A program made the translations under genes and the position numbers. A stretch of 64,000 bases of DNA, taken from positions 12,314,262 through 12,378,261 of the forward strand of contig NW_024037055.1 of NCBI RefSeq assembly GCF_015706575.1, written 5' to 3'. The DNA is from Patiria miniata. Its lineage: Eukaryota > Echinodermata > Asteroidea > Valvatida > Asterinidae. This document shows positions 1 to 11,567 of the stretch, one piece after another (the first letter of the stretch is position 1; each line of letters begins with the position of its first letter). The notes under the pieces are model-generated. The model was not told the origin of the DNA, did not search any database, and saw nothing but the letters and a program-made list of their open reading frames with translations.

Positions 1-1080
1 GAATAAACATGTTTTAAAACGTACTTGTTTAATATCAACCAAACAAACATTCATACCCATTCATAAATATACCTTTCGTTCACAAACTTTTTAAAAAAAT
101 CGAAAATTCACAATTTTGTAACGATTTTGTTCAACATTTTTACCTCATGTTTTGTGAAACACCCTTCTCGCCATGTTTATGTTAAGTGCCTCGCACGCAA
201 TGGAAATTGGTGCTGACCGAATTGGTGCAGGGATAAAGTGTTAAAGCCTGTTGGTGTTTTATCAACCGCTTGAAACCACGCACGTGACGGGCTCTCGACC
301 AATATAGGAATAGGTAAACTGTCTAAGGTATTTATACATTTTTTTTAAAATGTGGGTTTTTTTTACGAATGATAGAAGCAAATAATGATGACAATGCGTG
401 TTTTTGTTTGTTTATTTACTATATTGTGCACCGTTGGTGATGATGCAGCATAGTTCAATTTCCTGCTGAAAGTCCAGAACTTTTCTTGTAAATTTAGTTA
501 AGGAGTCTGAATTGGTTGTCCATGCTGAATTGTACAGAACGTTATATGATTTAGCACTCGATGTTTGCGGCCCGATACAAATGGAGGCAGCTTGCATGCC
601 AGTTCACTTCGACTAGATTAGGTCATTGAGACGTGTTATGTGCACTGCGCCACAATTGAAATGCGCCGGACTGGAAAACAGTGTTAACTAACTGAGTTTG
701 ATGGCCCAGAAAGCGATGGGGATGATCCATCTTACACTGTCTTTATTATAAAAGTAACGATCATTTGCTGACTCTAGAAAGACCAGGCAAGGGGAACTAA
801 TTTTGGCAAAACGACAAACACTAACCTTATTTACATTGTGGTTTGAGCAGAGCATAAAAAGAGACGAGACTGTGATGTTTCTGAAAGTGGATTTGCGACT
901 AATCCTATTGTGCAGAAAAAGAAAGTTACACTTGCAAGAATGAAGAATAGAGTTTCGTAATACAGTTCACAGGGTAGCTTGCATTTAGTATGATATGAGG
1001 AGGAATGTACAAAAAGTACAATGGGAGGTATATTCTGCTATAGCTAGGCCAGAGTGTATAAAATACTGGATAAAGGTTTA
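1..1080. other. No gene recognised
   Basis: AT-rich sequence. I found no frame with recognisable protein similarity and no clear repeat boundary on either strand. Short open frames here carry no motif. Confidence 0.4.
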
Positions 1081-1086
1081 CAGTAG

Positions 1087-1350
1087 TTGCCCTCTAAACC
1101 ACGGATAAAGGTCATTTCTTTAGGCCAGAATCTAACAAATTTGGTGTCGACCAAATGCACGTTACGACGAATCTATAAGGAGCCAGATGTAAAGGGCTCA
1201 AGCGAGAGAGCCAAGTGTCTTGAAATAAACAAGAGACGCCAAAAGGTGAACTATGACCGGAAGCCTTGCGTCCGAGAGAACAATTTCGTGCGGCTGTTGA
1301 ACCAAGCACAGTGGTCCAGAATGCATGCAGTCAAAGTGTGCCAAAATTAA
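1087..1350 (+). mobile_element. Possible Ty3/gypsy integrase C-terminal fossil
   Basis: A short open stretch holds a run resembling the region just after the integrase core of Ty3/gypsy elements: an RRQKVNYDRK-like segment followed about 20 residues later by a Q-W patch, as in the family pattern of RQKxYYDR, then a short beta-rich domain. No other pol part or LTR is visible nearby, so this would be an old isolated fossil. The similarity is short and could be chance. Confidence 0.3.
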
Positions 1351-1764
1351 ATACATGTACTCATAAAAAAGCTTGATGAAGTTCAAGTTTGAAGTACATA
1401 AGGGGTTTGCAGACCCATAGATTTCAATGGAAGCATTTTCAAATCTACGTCATCAAAACGGTGTTTTCCGATTTGCTATTGCAAGTAGTCATTGTAATAA
1501 CAAGGCAGTACATTTGACGATTATTGAATCGTATAAAGGGTTTTCTTGAACTAAGGAATTTAATAAGGGAATTTTTTTATTTTCTATTACGTAAGCAATA
1601 TACTGTTTTCTGATTGGTTGAATCAATTATCCAATCACAATAGCCGGGTAGATTCAATATTTAACTGATTGTTGTAACCTAAATTGGTTTGGGGAAACGT
1701 ATTTGAAATACCGCACTTTGATTGGCGGGTGGAAATTATATTTTAATTCTAATGTGGACCGGGA

Positions 1765-2240
1765 TAGGCGTAGCCAGCGGGGGTAAGGGGGTATTCCCCC
1801 CCCCCCCAATATTTTGAAAAGACTGCCCTTTTCCATTCAAATGCCCTTTGTCACCAGCGCTTACCCCCCAATATGTGTCAAGAGTGCCCTTTTTTCCTGA
1901 ACAAGTGCCCTTTTTGTCCGAAAAAGTGCCTTTTTTCCCCGAGTGCCCTGTAAAAACGTAATCGTGCCCTTTTTGCTTTCATCGGCAGTTACAGGTGCCT
2001 TTTCCGAATACGACTCATTTAAAGCACGTATATTGTGCATAATCGACGGTTTTAAACAGCGCCCCCATCGGTAGAGGGTACCAGCCCCAGGCCCCCCCCC
2101 CCCCGAGCTATTTAAATCATTTGATTTGAAGCCACAATCCGTTCATGAAAAACGAAAGTTACGACCGTTCAGTTGCGTAGCTAGGATTTTGTCCGGGGGG
2201 GGGGGGGGTAAGAGGGGTCCTGGACCTCTTTTGACACTAG
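1765..2240. repeat. Degenerate transposon-like stretch with repeated GTGCCCTTTT motif
   Basis: The segment starts with GCGTAGCCAGCGGGGG and long C runs, the style of ends seen on several MITEs of this window. It contains about eight irregularly spaced copies of a motif close to GTGCCCTTTT between about 1825 and 2010, at roughly 24-30 bp intervals. A second similar start, GCGTAGCTAGGATTTT, follows at 2174 before a long G run. I could not pair inverted ends or a target duplication, so the boundaries are uncertain. No coding potential is seen. Confidence 0.35.
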
Positions 2241-2329
2241 AGGGCGCTGCTTTTCCTTTCCAATTTGATTCACTTATTCACATTTCACTATCCGATAGGG
2301 TCAAGCGGATAAGAACTTAGTACAAAATA

Positions 2330-5000
2330 GTCAACTTCACTCCTCTTCATTACTCAAATATTGATACTTTTAAAACACTTCTTTCAATGTGTGTATTTAT
2401 ATTATATACCGATGGAAGGGTACCGGTACTATCACCACCGGTACCGTCACCACCGTCGTCTACCGTGCTTTACCGTGGCAAGGTTTACATGATTTTTTGT
2501 GTGTTATTGCTCGTTTTTTCTCACTCTATATAATTTCCTAATACTTTCCACCCATCTCCTGCTTCTACAACAAATATAGCCCACCAAACGGGGCCAAAAC
2601 GACTTAACTTCCAATTTGCTTGACGATAGCCCCCACATAGCCCCATGTTATGGGCTGGCCCAGTGTAAGCTTAGGAGGGAGATGATACCACACAGCAAAT
2701 TCCGTCACAGATGGATGACCAAATAAGCTGATTGCTTTTATGGTGCATAGTCGAGTCATCGACAGCATCATTTTGTCCATGAAAAACTCAATAACAATTT
2801 TCTTATTTTTTTTTACCAAGCACGATTGCTCAAAAATACCCTAAAATCGAAAAAGCTCTGTATTCTGTTCATAAACATCAAATATAGAAGGCTATAGTTT
2901 TGCATGTTTTATACTTTTGAAACTCTGCACGTGTCACTCATATACTCTGCGACCAACTGAGTCATTTATCTCCACCATGGGCCTTTTTGCAGGAAACTGC
3001 TGAACGCAAATAGCGTTTTGCCAGTTTGTACGCGGAACAGTAAAAAAAAAAAAAAAAAAAAAAACGAACAATGACTTTGGTTTGCTTATTCAAAACTTAG
3101 CGCTTAGCACATTTTATATTCCTGGCCATTCAATGAAATTGGCCTATGATTGGGTAAATCCAAATAATATATTGCTTGAGGGGAGTATTTGCAACTTATC
3201 AGTGATGTATTGTTCCTAGTTCCTACCCCCTAGTTTGCCCTGTGATATTCCGGATTGGACTTCGTTCGGAAACAAAGGTTACAAAGGCCAGGGCCGCTGC
3301 TGTTCAGATATAGTTTGCTAAGGGTCTTTAGGCCTATATTGAGTCTATTGATCACCACGCAAGCAGACAATTCTATCAGTGGGATACGTTGATTCGGATT
3401 GTCGTTGTTGAACTCGTCTACTCCTCTTGATCGAAAACAAATCTACACTTAGTGAGTATCGATACAATATGTCCATACTCTTTCTTCTTCATTCTCTCAG
3501 TTTAAGATGTGCTTTAGGGTGGCACTTGAGGCACAATTTCAAATGATTTTTATGTGAGAGATTTCCATTGAGACATCGTGCAAAATAATTCCATCACTGT
3601 TAAGGTATATACATGGACGTAGGCTAAATTGAATTTTTCGGAAGACCAACGTAGAAAATTTCATTCGTGTTTTTCATCGGTTGGTGAATATCGTTTGATG
3701 GCATTTTCGGCTTAGCATGAATATACCAAATTGTAATATCAAATAAAAAACTTACACAACAAACTGGCAGAAATGAAACACTTCAACCTCTGCTACAGTT
3801 TTCATCAAAACAATCTCAGTATTGCTGGTTACTTGTGCCGTCAAGCTAGCCGCTCAATGGAAGAGGGCATGGGATCACGCTCCTACCCGCTTGATTCCTG
3901 TGCCCCTCCTGCCTTATTCCCCTTCAACTCAGATTTAGGAAAGGCAAAATGAACCTTTTTGTTGCTAAAACACATTAGAGGTCCCCCCCCCCTGCAAATT
4001 GTACCCCACTTACGCCACTCACCTTGTAGCCACTTCATTCGATATGCCCTCTAAATCATGACCGTAAAATAAATAGGTACCAATGTAGCAAGAAATAGGA
4101 CTCTATGAAATAAAGACACTTAGGTAGAATTGCGCATGCCTAAGTGAAGATAATTAGGGGAGTGACCGGTCACGTGAGAGGGTTTAACCAATATAGGATA
4201 AATTAATACAAATTATAGTCTGGTTTTTATATGATACCGACTTCAGCTTGATAATAACCTGTTAATGCCTAAAATCAATCCATGAACAAGAAATAGATAT
4301 AATAACGCCAAGGAAACGAATTAAACAGCTGCCCGATCGGCCATATTGGTTCGAAACTGGCTGAAATTTTTGTTTTCTTCTGTTCAATTTATCGGCGGAG
4401 GAGAGATTGGGAACTGATATTGTATTGACCTAGTTTACAAATTAGTTCTACAAGGTGACGTGCACTGATACTATTTTGATAATTTTGTGAGTTTGTTTTT
4501 GGATCAAATATTGACCTCTGTATACACCGAGGTCTTTATAAGTGGCTGTTAAAATAGAGGGGCGACCGCTGTATAGAAGTGTACAACCTACCTATTCGAG
4601 GTACGAATATAAAAGCAGACTTGTAGCGAATGTTTTGTGTAAGAAATAATCTGCTATTGAACTTTTGTCTGCCTGACTACCATTTATTTGGATTGGTTTG
4701 GAGGCATAGGCAAACAAAACTGAATTATGAAAAATATATTTTGTTCTTTGCAAAATGTATATCTTAGCTTATTTATCTGAACGTGTATTTGATGCAAGTA
4801 TAATGTTTACTTAACCAATTATTATTATGTTCTGAATGTTAAGTATTGAGCCAGTCAAATTTATTCCGTCACTAAATTTCATCATTATAGCAATAACGGT
4901 AATACAGTTATATTTCGTCAAAAAATGTTCCATATTGCTTTTCGAGACATTGGTATTTTGGCAATAGATATAATCACTGGATGGTATACCAAGCGGAAAC
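2330..5000. other. No gene recognised; low-complexity tracts
   Basis: About 2.7 kb with no supportable exon. It holds a run of about 22 A residues near 3043-3064, short C runs near 3982 and several AT-rich stretches. The sequence near 3985-4020 ends in a CTTACGCCACTC-type end that may be transposon debris. Confidence 0.35.
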
Positions 5001-5107
5001 CGTGTATGCAACTGTTTGTTTGTTGATCGGTTGATCGCCAACGTAGCGAGGTGGGTGACTCGCAAGCCAAACGAGCGAAGGGCGGCGGCTTACCCTCCCT
5101 CCCTCAC

Positions 5108-5108
<1 letters not shown>

Positions 5109-5140
<32 letters not shown>
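5109..5140. repeat. Poly(C) tract of about 32 bases
   Basis: A single uninterrupted C run lies about 27 bp upstream of the TATA-like motif of UGT copy 1. The corresponding upstream region of UGT copy 2 (near 52890-52930 on the other strand) is GC-rich but has no such run, so it is an expansion in copy 1. On the minus strand it is a G run able to form a quadruplex-type structure. Confidence 0.8.
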
Positions 5141-5141
<1 letters not shown>

Positions 5142-5166
5142 TCGCGGGCGAGGCGAAGCTGTCGCG

Positions 5167-5175
5167 TATATAATA
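5167..5175 (+). promoter_or_regulatory. TATA-like box of UGT copy 1
   Basis: TATATAATA sits 40-48 bp before the start codon. UGT copy 2 has TATATATAAAT in the equivalent place although much of the surrounding sequence has diverged. A pyrimidine tract ending in TTTTTTCAG lies between this box and the ATG. It could instead be the acceptor of an intron in the 5' UTR, in which case the true promoter lies further upstream. Confidence 0.5.
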
Positions 5176-5214
5176 CAATTCTTCCCTTTTTTCAGGTTAC
5201 GGCGGGCCAATACG

Positions 5215-5819
5215 ATGTCTCAAAAAACTGTTACCATTCTCCTACTGATAACATCTTGCATGTTGATGCCACCCGTCTACAGCACCATTGGGAAGGATCA
5301 TCTCCCAGATCCCAAGACGTACAAGTTTCTGTACTTTGTCTCTATGGCGGGTGGCAGTCATTATCCATCTCTGTCCATGTCTGCTAAGGAGCTTGTGAGA
5401 CAGGGTCACAAGGTGGTCTCGCTGTTCAGCAGCTCCAACCCTCCGCAGATGCACACGGCCGACGCCGACATCTTCACTACGGTGGTATTCACCTCGTCTT
5501 ACACACCGCAGAGACGGGCCGATGTCATGGCCAATATCGGCAAGTTGTTCACCACGGGCGCCCTGAGGACCTTCTGGGGTCCGTTGATCGCAGGCGTCAG
5601 GGGCGACTTCAAGGAACCGAGCATCGCGGATATGTGGCTACGCGAGTGCGACGACCTGCTGGGAGATGCAGCGACCATGAAGAGGCTCCGGGAAGAGAAA
5701 TTCGACATGTTGGTTGCTGATGACCACATCCCGTGTATTCCGCTCCTGGCACAGGCTCTAAACATTCCCTTCATCTACAATTGCGTTGTACACGCGGTTC
5801 CTTCAAAGCATGGAGAGTG
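5215..5819 (+). CDS. UGT copy 1 exon 1
   Basis: Codes for the signal peptide and most of the acceptor-binding N-terminal half, including the catalytic His. The ATG was chosen because copy 2 has the same start (MS-KTVTILLL) and a hydrophobic leader follows. The exon ends after two bases of a Trp codon at a perfect GTAAGT donor. Confidence 0.9.
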
Positions 5820-8800
5820 GTAAGTACGAGATCACAATTATGGCAATTGGGACTGGCACGGGAAACGTCCACACGTATTTAGGAAGTGTAAAAAGTGTGT
5901 ATACCTATAATGCACGGCCAATTGTCGGGTGTATTATTGGGCGGGCTGTTTCCCAACACCTATGTTCCCTAACCCTTGAACCCTAGCCCTTAGAGAGCAT
6001 AGGTATTGGGGAACATCAGGTAGACCCTGGGCCGTCATCGCGTTATGGGGAATGGGTTTTTTTTTATTGTTAGGCAAATTAGGACCGAGTTGTGGGGACT
6101 TTCTGCTGTCCCCACAGCGTCTTCGGCCCCTGTAGTACCATAGGTCAACTCGTGTGTAGTCCCCAATTGTGTGAACTTGCTAGATTGGAGAAAATCCACT
6201 ATTAATTTCAAAAAAAGTTTGTATCTTCATTTTCAAGGGCAGGGTTACCTATCGACCCATCCTACATCCCGGAGCGTGTGCTTGGACTCACAGACAAAAT
6301 GACATTCTTACAGCGAGTCCAAAACGTCCTGGCGCACATCTACTACAGATTCTGGTGGTTTTTGATTTTCGACTTCAAAGGATTTGATCAGCTGAAAATC
6401 AAGTATAACATTCGAACCGAGATCAGCACCTATGAATCTAACAAGCAAGCGTCGCTGTATATGTTCCATGGGAGCTTCGCTTTAGAGTTTCCTCGCCCCA
6501 TGCAGCCAAACACTATTTACGTTCTCTTCACAGCTGGTTCGACTCCTCATAAAAAGGTAAAGTGCAGTAAATTAAGCTTAAGGGATATCAATTTGTTTTC
6601 TATCCCACGTTTGTAAAATGTCGTTTCAGCTTATTTGAAAACTTGCTCAGTTTTATGGCTTCTTTGCTGTGGTGTTCTGATGACGACAAAACGGCATTGC
6701 GTCTTGACGTTTGCCCAATGTCACGATGCCTCCGCGACTTGTCATTGTTCCATCACCGATGGCACAGCGACACGATGACAATGTACGTAGGCCTGCACCA
6801 ACACCGGCAGGATGTGACATCGGAATGGCTTGATGCGACAGCGCTCTGCCGGGATGCGATATCAGAGCACGATGCGATGAAACACTGACAACATGCGATA
6901 GCAGCGAAGCACGATGCAATAGCGAACGCAACGATGCGACCGCATGGTACATGACAGTACCCCGGCTATAGATACGACGGCACGACGCAACGTCAAGACA
7001 CCAACTGTCGCATCGTTCCATCACTCCTACGTGCTGCCGTTTTGTCGTAACACCATATTTTCATAAACTATTTTCCCACTGTGTACGTAATTTCTTCTCA
7101 TAATAGAAATTCTTACGGATTCTGTTTCACCTTCTCGGTAAAATCGTGTCAATCAAGTTTTAGTGACCGCTAAATAATTGTAGAAAAAAACTATATACCA
7201 GCCGAAAATCGTCCGCTCATCACTTCCATTATGTTGTTGAATGTGTTATCTCATTTCTTTAAGTGTTGCCACATATGGAGTATGACATATGTGGCAATTA
7301 TATAGGACCTTATCAGGGAGGGTCCTGAGCCATGGACATTGATCAATCGATTATTCTTCGAATATTCCTGCTATAAATCAATAATAGCTATGACGCGTAG
7401 GTGTCTCCCACTTCCGATTATACACGATATGCGTGATGTCAATGAGAAAAACACAGCGTTAAAACAAAATTTGTGAATCATATGTTTTTTCAACCTGGTT
7501 AAATCCTGTAGTACTACCGGCAACGAATCACATTCCCGGGGAAAACGTTTTCTCTCTCTCGTGTTTTTCTTATTCTGACAACAGATTGAAGATGATGTGG
7601 TAGAATATCTGGACACAGCTCCGAATGGAGTGGTTTTATTTTCACTGGGTAGTCACGTTGGAAGCATGGAGCGAGAAAAGGCCCAAGTTCTTGCCGACGG
7701 CTTCGCCTTGCTACCACACCGGGTGTTGTGGCAGACCTCAGCTGCTTTACCTGTGGGAATTAAGCTAGCAGACAACACAAAAGTCGTCCGATGGCTGCCA
7801 ATGGCACAAGTCATGGGTAGGTCTTTCTACATTTGATGTATTTTTCTGCTACCTTTGCTTCCACCCACGCCACCACGTCTGCACCCCCCCCCCCGCCCCC
7901 GCTATGGCTAAACAGTTCTGGTTTGTTGGGGTTGGTTGTTTGTGGGTTTTTTTTTGGGGGGGGGTGTTTGTTTGTTTGTTGGGTTGCTGGGGGTGTTTGT
8001 TTCTTTGTTTTCTTTTGACGTATGCTCATGAGTAACTGATAAATTAAGCATAGTTTTTTAAGGGTTGGGGTTGCAGTATTTTTAATCACTTTGGGGTAAA
8101 TTTCCCTACTTAAATGATCGACACTATTTTTCGGGTTGAAACTTCAAAACAGCAAGGGAAGCGCAATTTAAGGTTCTTATTGTTAAACATTTCAATCCAG
8201 AGCACGTTCATGTTAAAGTGTTTGTGAGTCACGGTGGCGGCTTCAGTATGTACGAGGCGTTGTGGGCCGGACTGCCCATGGTAGGCCTACCGCTCTTCGA
8301 AGATCAGATGGACAATTTGGACCGGCTAGAAGACCGTGGGGTCGGGTTGACGCTAGACGTCACCACCTTGACACCGGAGATATTGAGCCAGACCATCCAC
8401 AAAGTCGTGACAGAACCAAAGTAAGATTGATTTTGTGAGTTCATCAAAAAACACTAGAAAATTTGGTCTAATAATTTTTTTTGTAAATGTGGGTAAAAGG
8501 TAAATAGACAACATTGTTAGTATCAGGAAAGGAATTCTTTAAAACATTTTCGTTATTTCTGTTAAAATCAAATAAGTTCCTCCATCCGCACTAGCTCAAA
8601 TTGCCCGTGTTGATGTCTCTTTTGCTGACAGATTCCGTGTCAACGCACGGCGTGTATCCCTCATCATGCGAGACTTGCAGACCATGTCACCCCCAATCAA
8701 GACGGCAGCTCATTGGATCCTTCACGTCACCAAGTTCGGCGGTGATCACCTGCGCCCGGCCGTCCAAGATCTGAATTACATGCAGAGGAATCTTCTAGAC

Positions 8801-8920
8801 GTCTACATCTTCTTTCTGGCTGTCCTGGCTCTGATCCTAGGGGTAAACCTTTCATTGTGTTACTGCTGCTGTAAGTGTATGTGTGGCAAGGCTGGAAAAA
8901 ATCATCTAAAGAAAGAATAG
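5215..8920 (+). CDS. UDP-glycosyltransferase (UGT family), copy 1, five exons, intact
   Basis: UGT enzymes transfer a sugar from a UDP-sugar to small lipophilic acceptors and are anchored in the ER membrane with the active site in the lumen. Exons are 5215-5819, 6238-6556, 7585-7816, 8201-8420 and 8632-8920, all with GT-AG introns. The joined coding length is 1665 nt, exactly 555 codons including TAG. Residues 1-23 form a signal peptide. The catalytic His is in GGSHYPSLS (about residue 49), with an acidic partner in VADDHIP (about 169-170). The UGT signature runs from FVSHGGGFS (393) to FEDQMDN (424) and holds the UDP-sugar-binding D-Q pair. A membrane helix lies at about 516-537, followed by a Cys-rich tail ending KKE. 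At 554 residues it is slightly longer than usual. The acceptor and sugar cannot be told from sequence. Copy 2 lies inverted at 41087-52833. Confidence 0.93.
6238..6556 (+). CDS. UGT copy 1 exon 2
   Basis: Begins after a TTTTCAAG acceptor, completes the Trp codon and reads AGLPIDPSYIPERVLG. It ends in phase 0 at AAG followed by GTAAAG. Its length of 319 nt equals exon 2 of copy 2. It encodes the last part of the N-terminal domain and the strand leading to the interdomain linker. Confidence 0.9.
6665..7055. repeat. MITE in UGT copy 1 intron 2
   Basis: Imperfect inverted ends face each other: TTCTGATGACGACAAAACGG on the left and TGCCGTTTTGTCGTAACACC on the right. The interior is rich in CGATGCGA-type repeats. 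The related sequence also lies in intron 2 of UGT copy 2, about 100 bp from exon 2 as here, but split there by later insertions. It was therefore present before the two UGT genes separated. Confidence 0.6.
7266..7297. repeat. Perfect 12-bp hairpin in intron 2
   Basis: TTGCCACATATG and CATATGTGGCAA are exact inverted repeats with an 8-bp loop. The equivalent intron sequence of copy 2 (near 46090-46130) has lost the pairing. Confidence 0.7.
7585..7816 (+). CDS. UGT copy 1 exon 3
   Basis: Codes for the start of the nucleotide-sugar-binding domain (IEDDVVEYLDTAPNGVVLFS, then WLPMAQVMG). It follows a TCTGACAACAG acceptor and ends one base into a Gly/Glu codon at GTAGGT. Its length of 232 nt is the same as in copy 2. 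Confidence 0.9.
7880..8020. repeat. C-rich and G/T-rich simple sequence in intron 3
   Basis: C runs near 7881-7900 are followed by T and G runs with GTTT repeats. Long proline- or glycine-rich open frames here are artefacts of this composition. Confidence 0.7.
8201..8420 (+). CDS. UGT copy 1 exon 4 (UGT signature)
   Basis: Carries the family signature: SHGGGFSMYE, then the GLP and DQMDN elements that hold the UDP-sugar. The acceptor is TTTCAATCCAG and the donor GTAAGA. Its length of 220 nt is the same as in copy 2, with only a few residue differences. Confidence 0.93.
8632..8920 (+). CDS. UGT copy 1 exon 5 (membrane anchor)
   Basis: Encodes the C-terminal helices, a membrane span centred on FFLAVLALILG and a short cytosolic tail rich in Cys and Lys. 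The tail ends LKKE, which resembles but does not exactly fit the dilysine ER-retrieval motif. Stop TAG lies at 8918-8920. Its length of 289 nt is the same as in copy 2. Confidence 0.92.
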
Positions 8921-8934
8921 TACATGCAAGGCTA

Positions 8935-8940
8935 AATAAA
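8935..8940 (+). terminator. Poly(A) signal of UGT copy 1
   Basis: AATAAA lies 15 nt after the stop codon, implying a very short 3' UTR. Copy 2 has AATAAA at the same distance from its stop. Confidence 0.7.
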
Positions 8941-8959
8941 GTAGTGCTTGTTTGCGGAC

Positions 8960-10249
8960 ATAACAATCTTGGTAATAGGATATAAAATTAACTGTGTGTA
9001 GTAGGCTTAAACTTTTATTTACATATATACATCAGGAATTTGCTGAAGATTTGGAACTGGGGAATATAACGTGAAACAAATAATACTATACAAAGTGTCG
9101 TTTTGATCAAAGCGATAATTTTTTTAATGATTAATTAATTTTTAATTTTCAAACAATTTTTCACAAGATATCTGTGCTGAAATGAGAAATAAATCGAACC
9201 TCTTCATTTTCCACTTCTGAATGGTCAAAGCTTGCAACCAGGAGTTTTAGCTGTCGTTGGCGAGTCTTAGTTTATCTCACATTAGGCTCTAGCTTCTTCT
9301 TTTTCTGATATTTTGTTTATTGGTTTTGCTTTCTGCCGTTGAAACCTAGGGCTCAAACGTACACAGACACTGTAGCTCTCAAGACCAAAACAACTTGAAA
9401 AAAGACCACGAAGAGTTTTTAGCATTTTAAATTACATTCCATGTAAACCCTTTTCATATTGGAATCCATTTTCCCTATAAATTTCATTCCAAAATACTGT
9501 TTTGTAAGAATTCCTGGATTTTTGTGTGTGTTGAAATCAGGGTATAGATAAATCTAATTTACTACGAAAAAGACATGGCGGCTTTCCTGGGGACACGTTT
9601 CTTCTGCAGGCAAGTAAAGTCATTTACCTCGATGCACATGCGTGAAACAAATCACATGAATGAATAAATATGTCATGTGATTTGTAATAACTTTATATAA
9701 TTTAGATTAAGCGTGGCAATTATGTTGCGCGCTTCGCCAGGTCGGTGATCACAATGCTGTAGGTTGCAGGTTCGAGTCTCCGGAATGTTAAAACTGTATT
9801 CCCCCCCCCCATATGTGAAGTTTCTTTTGATCACGAAACACGATTTCGTCAACAGAACTTTTTATGTCCAACGATCATTCAATAGTTTCGAGGGGGGTTT
9901 AGTACCAGTGCGATGTTAATACAAATAAGCCTTTTGATAATAATTCGCCAGGCTACTTTTGAGATAAATAAAAATAATAATATGTCTTTAAGCGGTTTAT
10001 TATTATCAGGGGGAAACAGACATCTTGCTCTTTTCTGTTAAGTATCTCTCTTGGAAAAAAATCTTCCATATTTGTGTTACAATTAAAAGGTGATGACATG
10101 AATGGGCTGTCATTGTTTCAGTTTTTTCGGATAGTTCGAAATGTTAACAAGAGTGATACATAATGCATGTAAGATCTCAACCTTATTATAGCTACTAGCT
10201 ACATGTAGGCCTATCATATTCTAAGAAAACATCACTTTATTCATGATCA
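8960..10249. other. Intergenic, one possible tRNA-derived SINE fragment
   Basis: No coding exon is visible. Near 9740-9785 the string GGTTGCAGGTTCGAGTCT matches a pol III B box, and the 50 bp before it read like the lower half of a tRNA. No convincing A box or tail is present, so this is at most a SINE fragment. Confidence 0.35.
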
Positions 10250-10257
10250 ACTGGTTG

Positions 10258-10516
10258 CATGGGCGTCGCCAGGATTTTTTCTAGAGGGAGGCAAAAACAT
10301 TTTTTTGCCAAAAAATGCTTGTATTTCTCAACACATTCTCGATTTATCAGTTTTAGAGGGGGGCAGGGACATTTTGCCCCCCCCCACTCATTAAATTTAC
10401 ACCACTTTGTCTTCGCGCCTCTTTTTTTTTTTTTTTTTTTTTCTTCCTTTTTTTTTTTTTTGGTTGCTTTTCCAGGGGGGGGGGCCCCCTTGCCCCCCCC
10501 CCTCGCGACGCCCATG
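10258..10516. mobile_element. hAT-type MITE, 259 bp
   Basis: The ends are inverted repeats of about 16 bp (CATGGGCGTCGCCAGG against CATGGGCGTCGCGAGG), flanked by an exact 8-bp target duplication ACTGGTTG at 10250-10257 and 10517-10524. Eight-base duplications are typical of hAT transposons. The interior is T-runs and G/C runs with no transposase, so it depends on an autonomous relative elsewhere. Confidence 0.88.
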
Positions 10517-10601
10517 ACTGGTTGTGACTTTAAGTATAGTTGTGAAGTTGACACATCACCGCCTCTGACTTCTCAAGTTTTAACAACGAACGACTTGGCT
10601 A

Positions 10602-10774
10602 TTATACAAATATTGAATGCGTCGAGTGGTGTAGTAAAACTAGCCTCCCGAGGTTATCCATGGACATCCTATATTTCCGAGGCGATAACGATGGAAACTA
10701 GAATGCTCCATGGATCACCGAGGGAGGCTAGTTTATAATCACCACGAGATAAAGCATTCAATATTTGTTTTATA
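10602..10774. repeat. Foldback repeat family R, copy A
   Basis: A palindromic repeat of about 173 bp running from TTATACAAATATTGAATGC to GCATTCAATATTTGTTTTAT. Its arms contain GTAAAACTAGCCTCCCGAGG and the inverted equivalent around a CCATGG core. Other copies are at 47592-47765 and, heavily interrupted, at 58836-60423. In all three places the R2 repeat is directly attached. Confidence 0.75.
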
Positions 10775-11292
10775 ACGCTTCACCCACAGATTCTGCTTGG
10801 TTTTGACATTTTAAATAAAAAATGTAAATCTGAACACAGTTAAAATAAACTTCAATTTCAATTGGACATTGGTGGGAAATGTATTTCTCTCGCACATACC
10901 ACCCCTTTACGAAATGTTTGAACCCAACTTTGTGGCACGCTCTCTTGGGAAAAAATACGCGCTACGCGCAACGCTCAACGCACACACCAGCATGCATTTG
11001 CACACAAATACCGCGCCGTGGGTATAGACCGCTTGCAGACGCGTTCGATAATTGACGCGCTAAGGTGAGCGACGCCATGTTATGGGACAAAATGTGCGTG
11101 GATAGATATACGCCTGTCCCACAACATGGCGTCGCGCGCCTTCGCGCGTCGATTATCGAACGCGTCTGCAAGCGGTCTATAGTACTTTGGTTGCTAATGG
11201 TATAGTAATTTTGGCCGTGCACTGAAAGATAACAAAGATAGAAAGTACCATGTGACTTGCTCTCGGCCAATCAGACATAGAATCTGTTATAA
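10770..11292 (+). mobile_element. MITE family R2, copy A (interrupted)
   Basis: Begins TTATAACGCTTCACCCACAG and ends in AATCTGTTATAA. Related copies are at 47761-48157 and 58450-58840, where both inverted ends are clearer. It holds the characteristic ACACCAGCATGCATTTGCAC and AGTACTTTGGTTGCTAATGG segments and a CCAAT box next to its right end. A 159-bp palindromic MITE is inserted at 11023-11181; without it the copy is about 364 bp. No coding capacity. Confidence 0.7.
11023..11181. mobile_element. Palindromic MITE, 159 bp, copy A
   Basis: Ends TATAGACCGCTTGCAGACGC and its inverse, with inverted arms covering almost the whole element. Comparison with R2 copies that lack it (near 48005 and 58600) shows the uninterrupted site and implies a TA target duplication. 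That fits a Tc1/mariner-type or similar transposase. A second copy of the same length is at 54708-54866. Confidence 0.82.
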
Positions 11293-11567
11293 AGTATAAT
11301 ACACACGTCGATGAAAAATGGGTACAGCCTACTTCAGCCTCCCTAGACTTGAGGACACAATAAGAGGGGCTATTTTGCTTTGGGTAAAGTCTTGAGTATG
11401 GACCCAAATTTACCCAATCCCAATAGCATCCCTCCACAAAAAAAGGAAGGGTTAGGCCTAAGCCTCAAGGGATTTAAAGTCATTGCCTTGTACTATCACT
11501 TCCGCAGTAACTCGGAAATACGCTTCCGTATTATTCTGTGTTATTCGTTTGCTATTCCATCGACGTA

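Noticed and set aside
5016-5387. Proline-rich frame across the UGT copy 1 promoter
   Set aside because: It is created by the poly(C) run and runs into exon 1 in a wrong frame.
6643-7024. Both-strand open frames in UGT copy 1 intron 2
   Set aside because: They lie in a palindromic MITE with CGATGCGA repeats and have no protein similarity.
9700-9795. A tRNA gene
   Set aside because: The B box and T-loop fit, but no A box or acceptor pairing could be found, so a SINE fragment is more likely.
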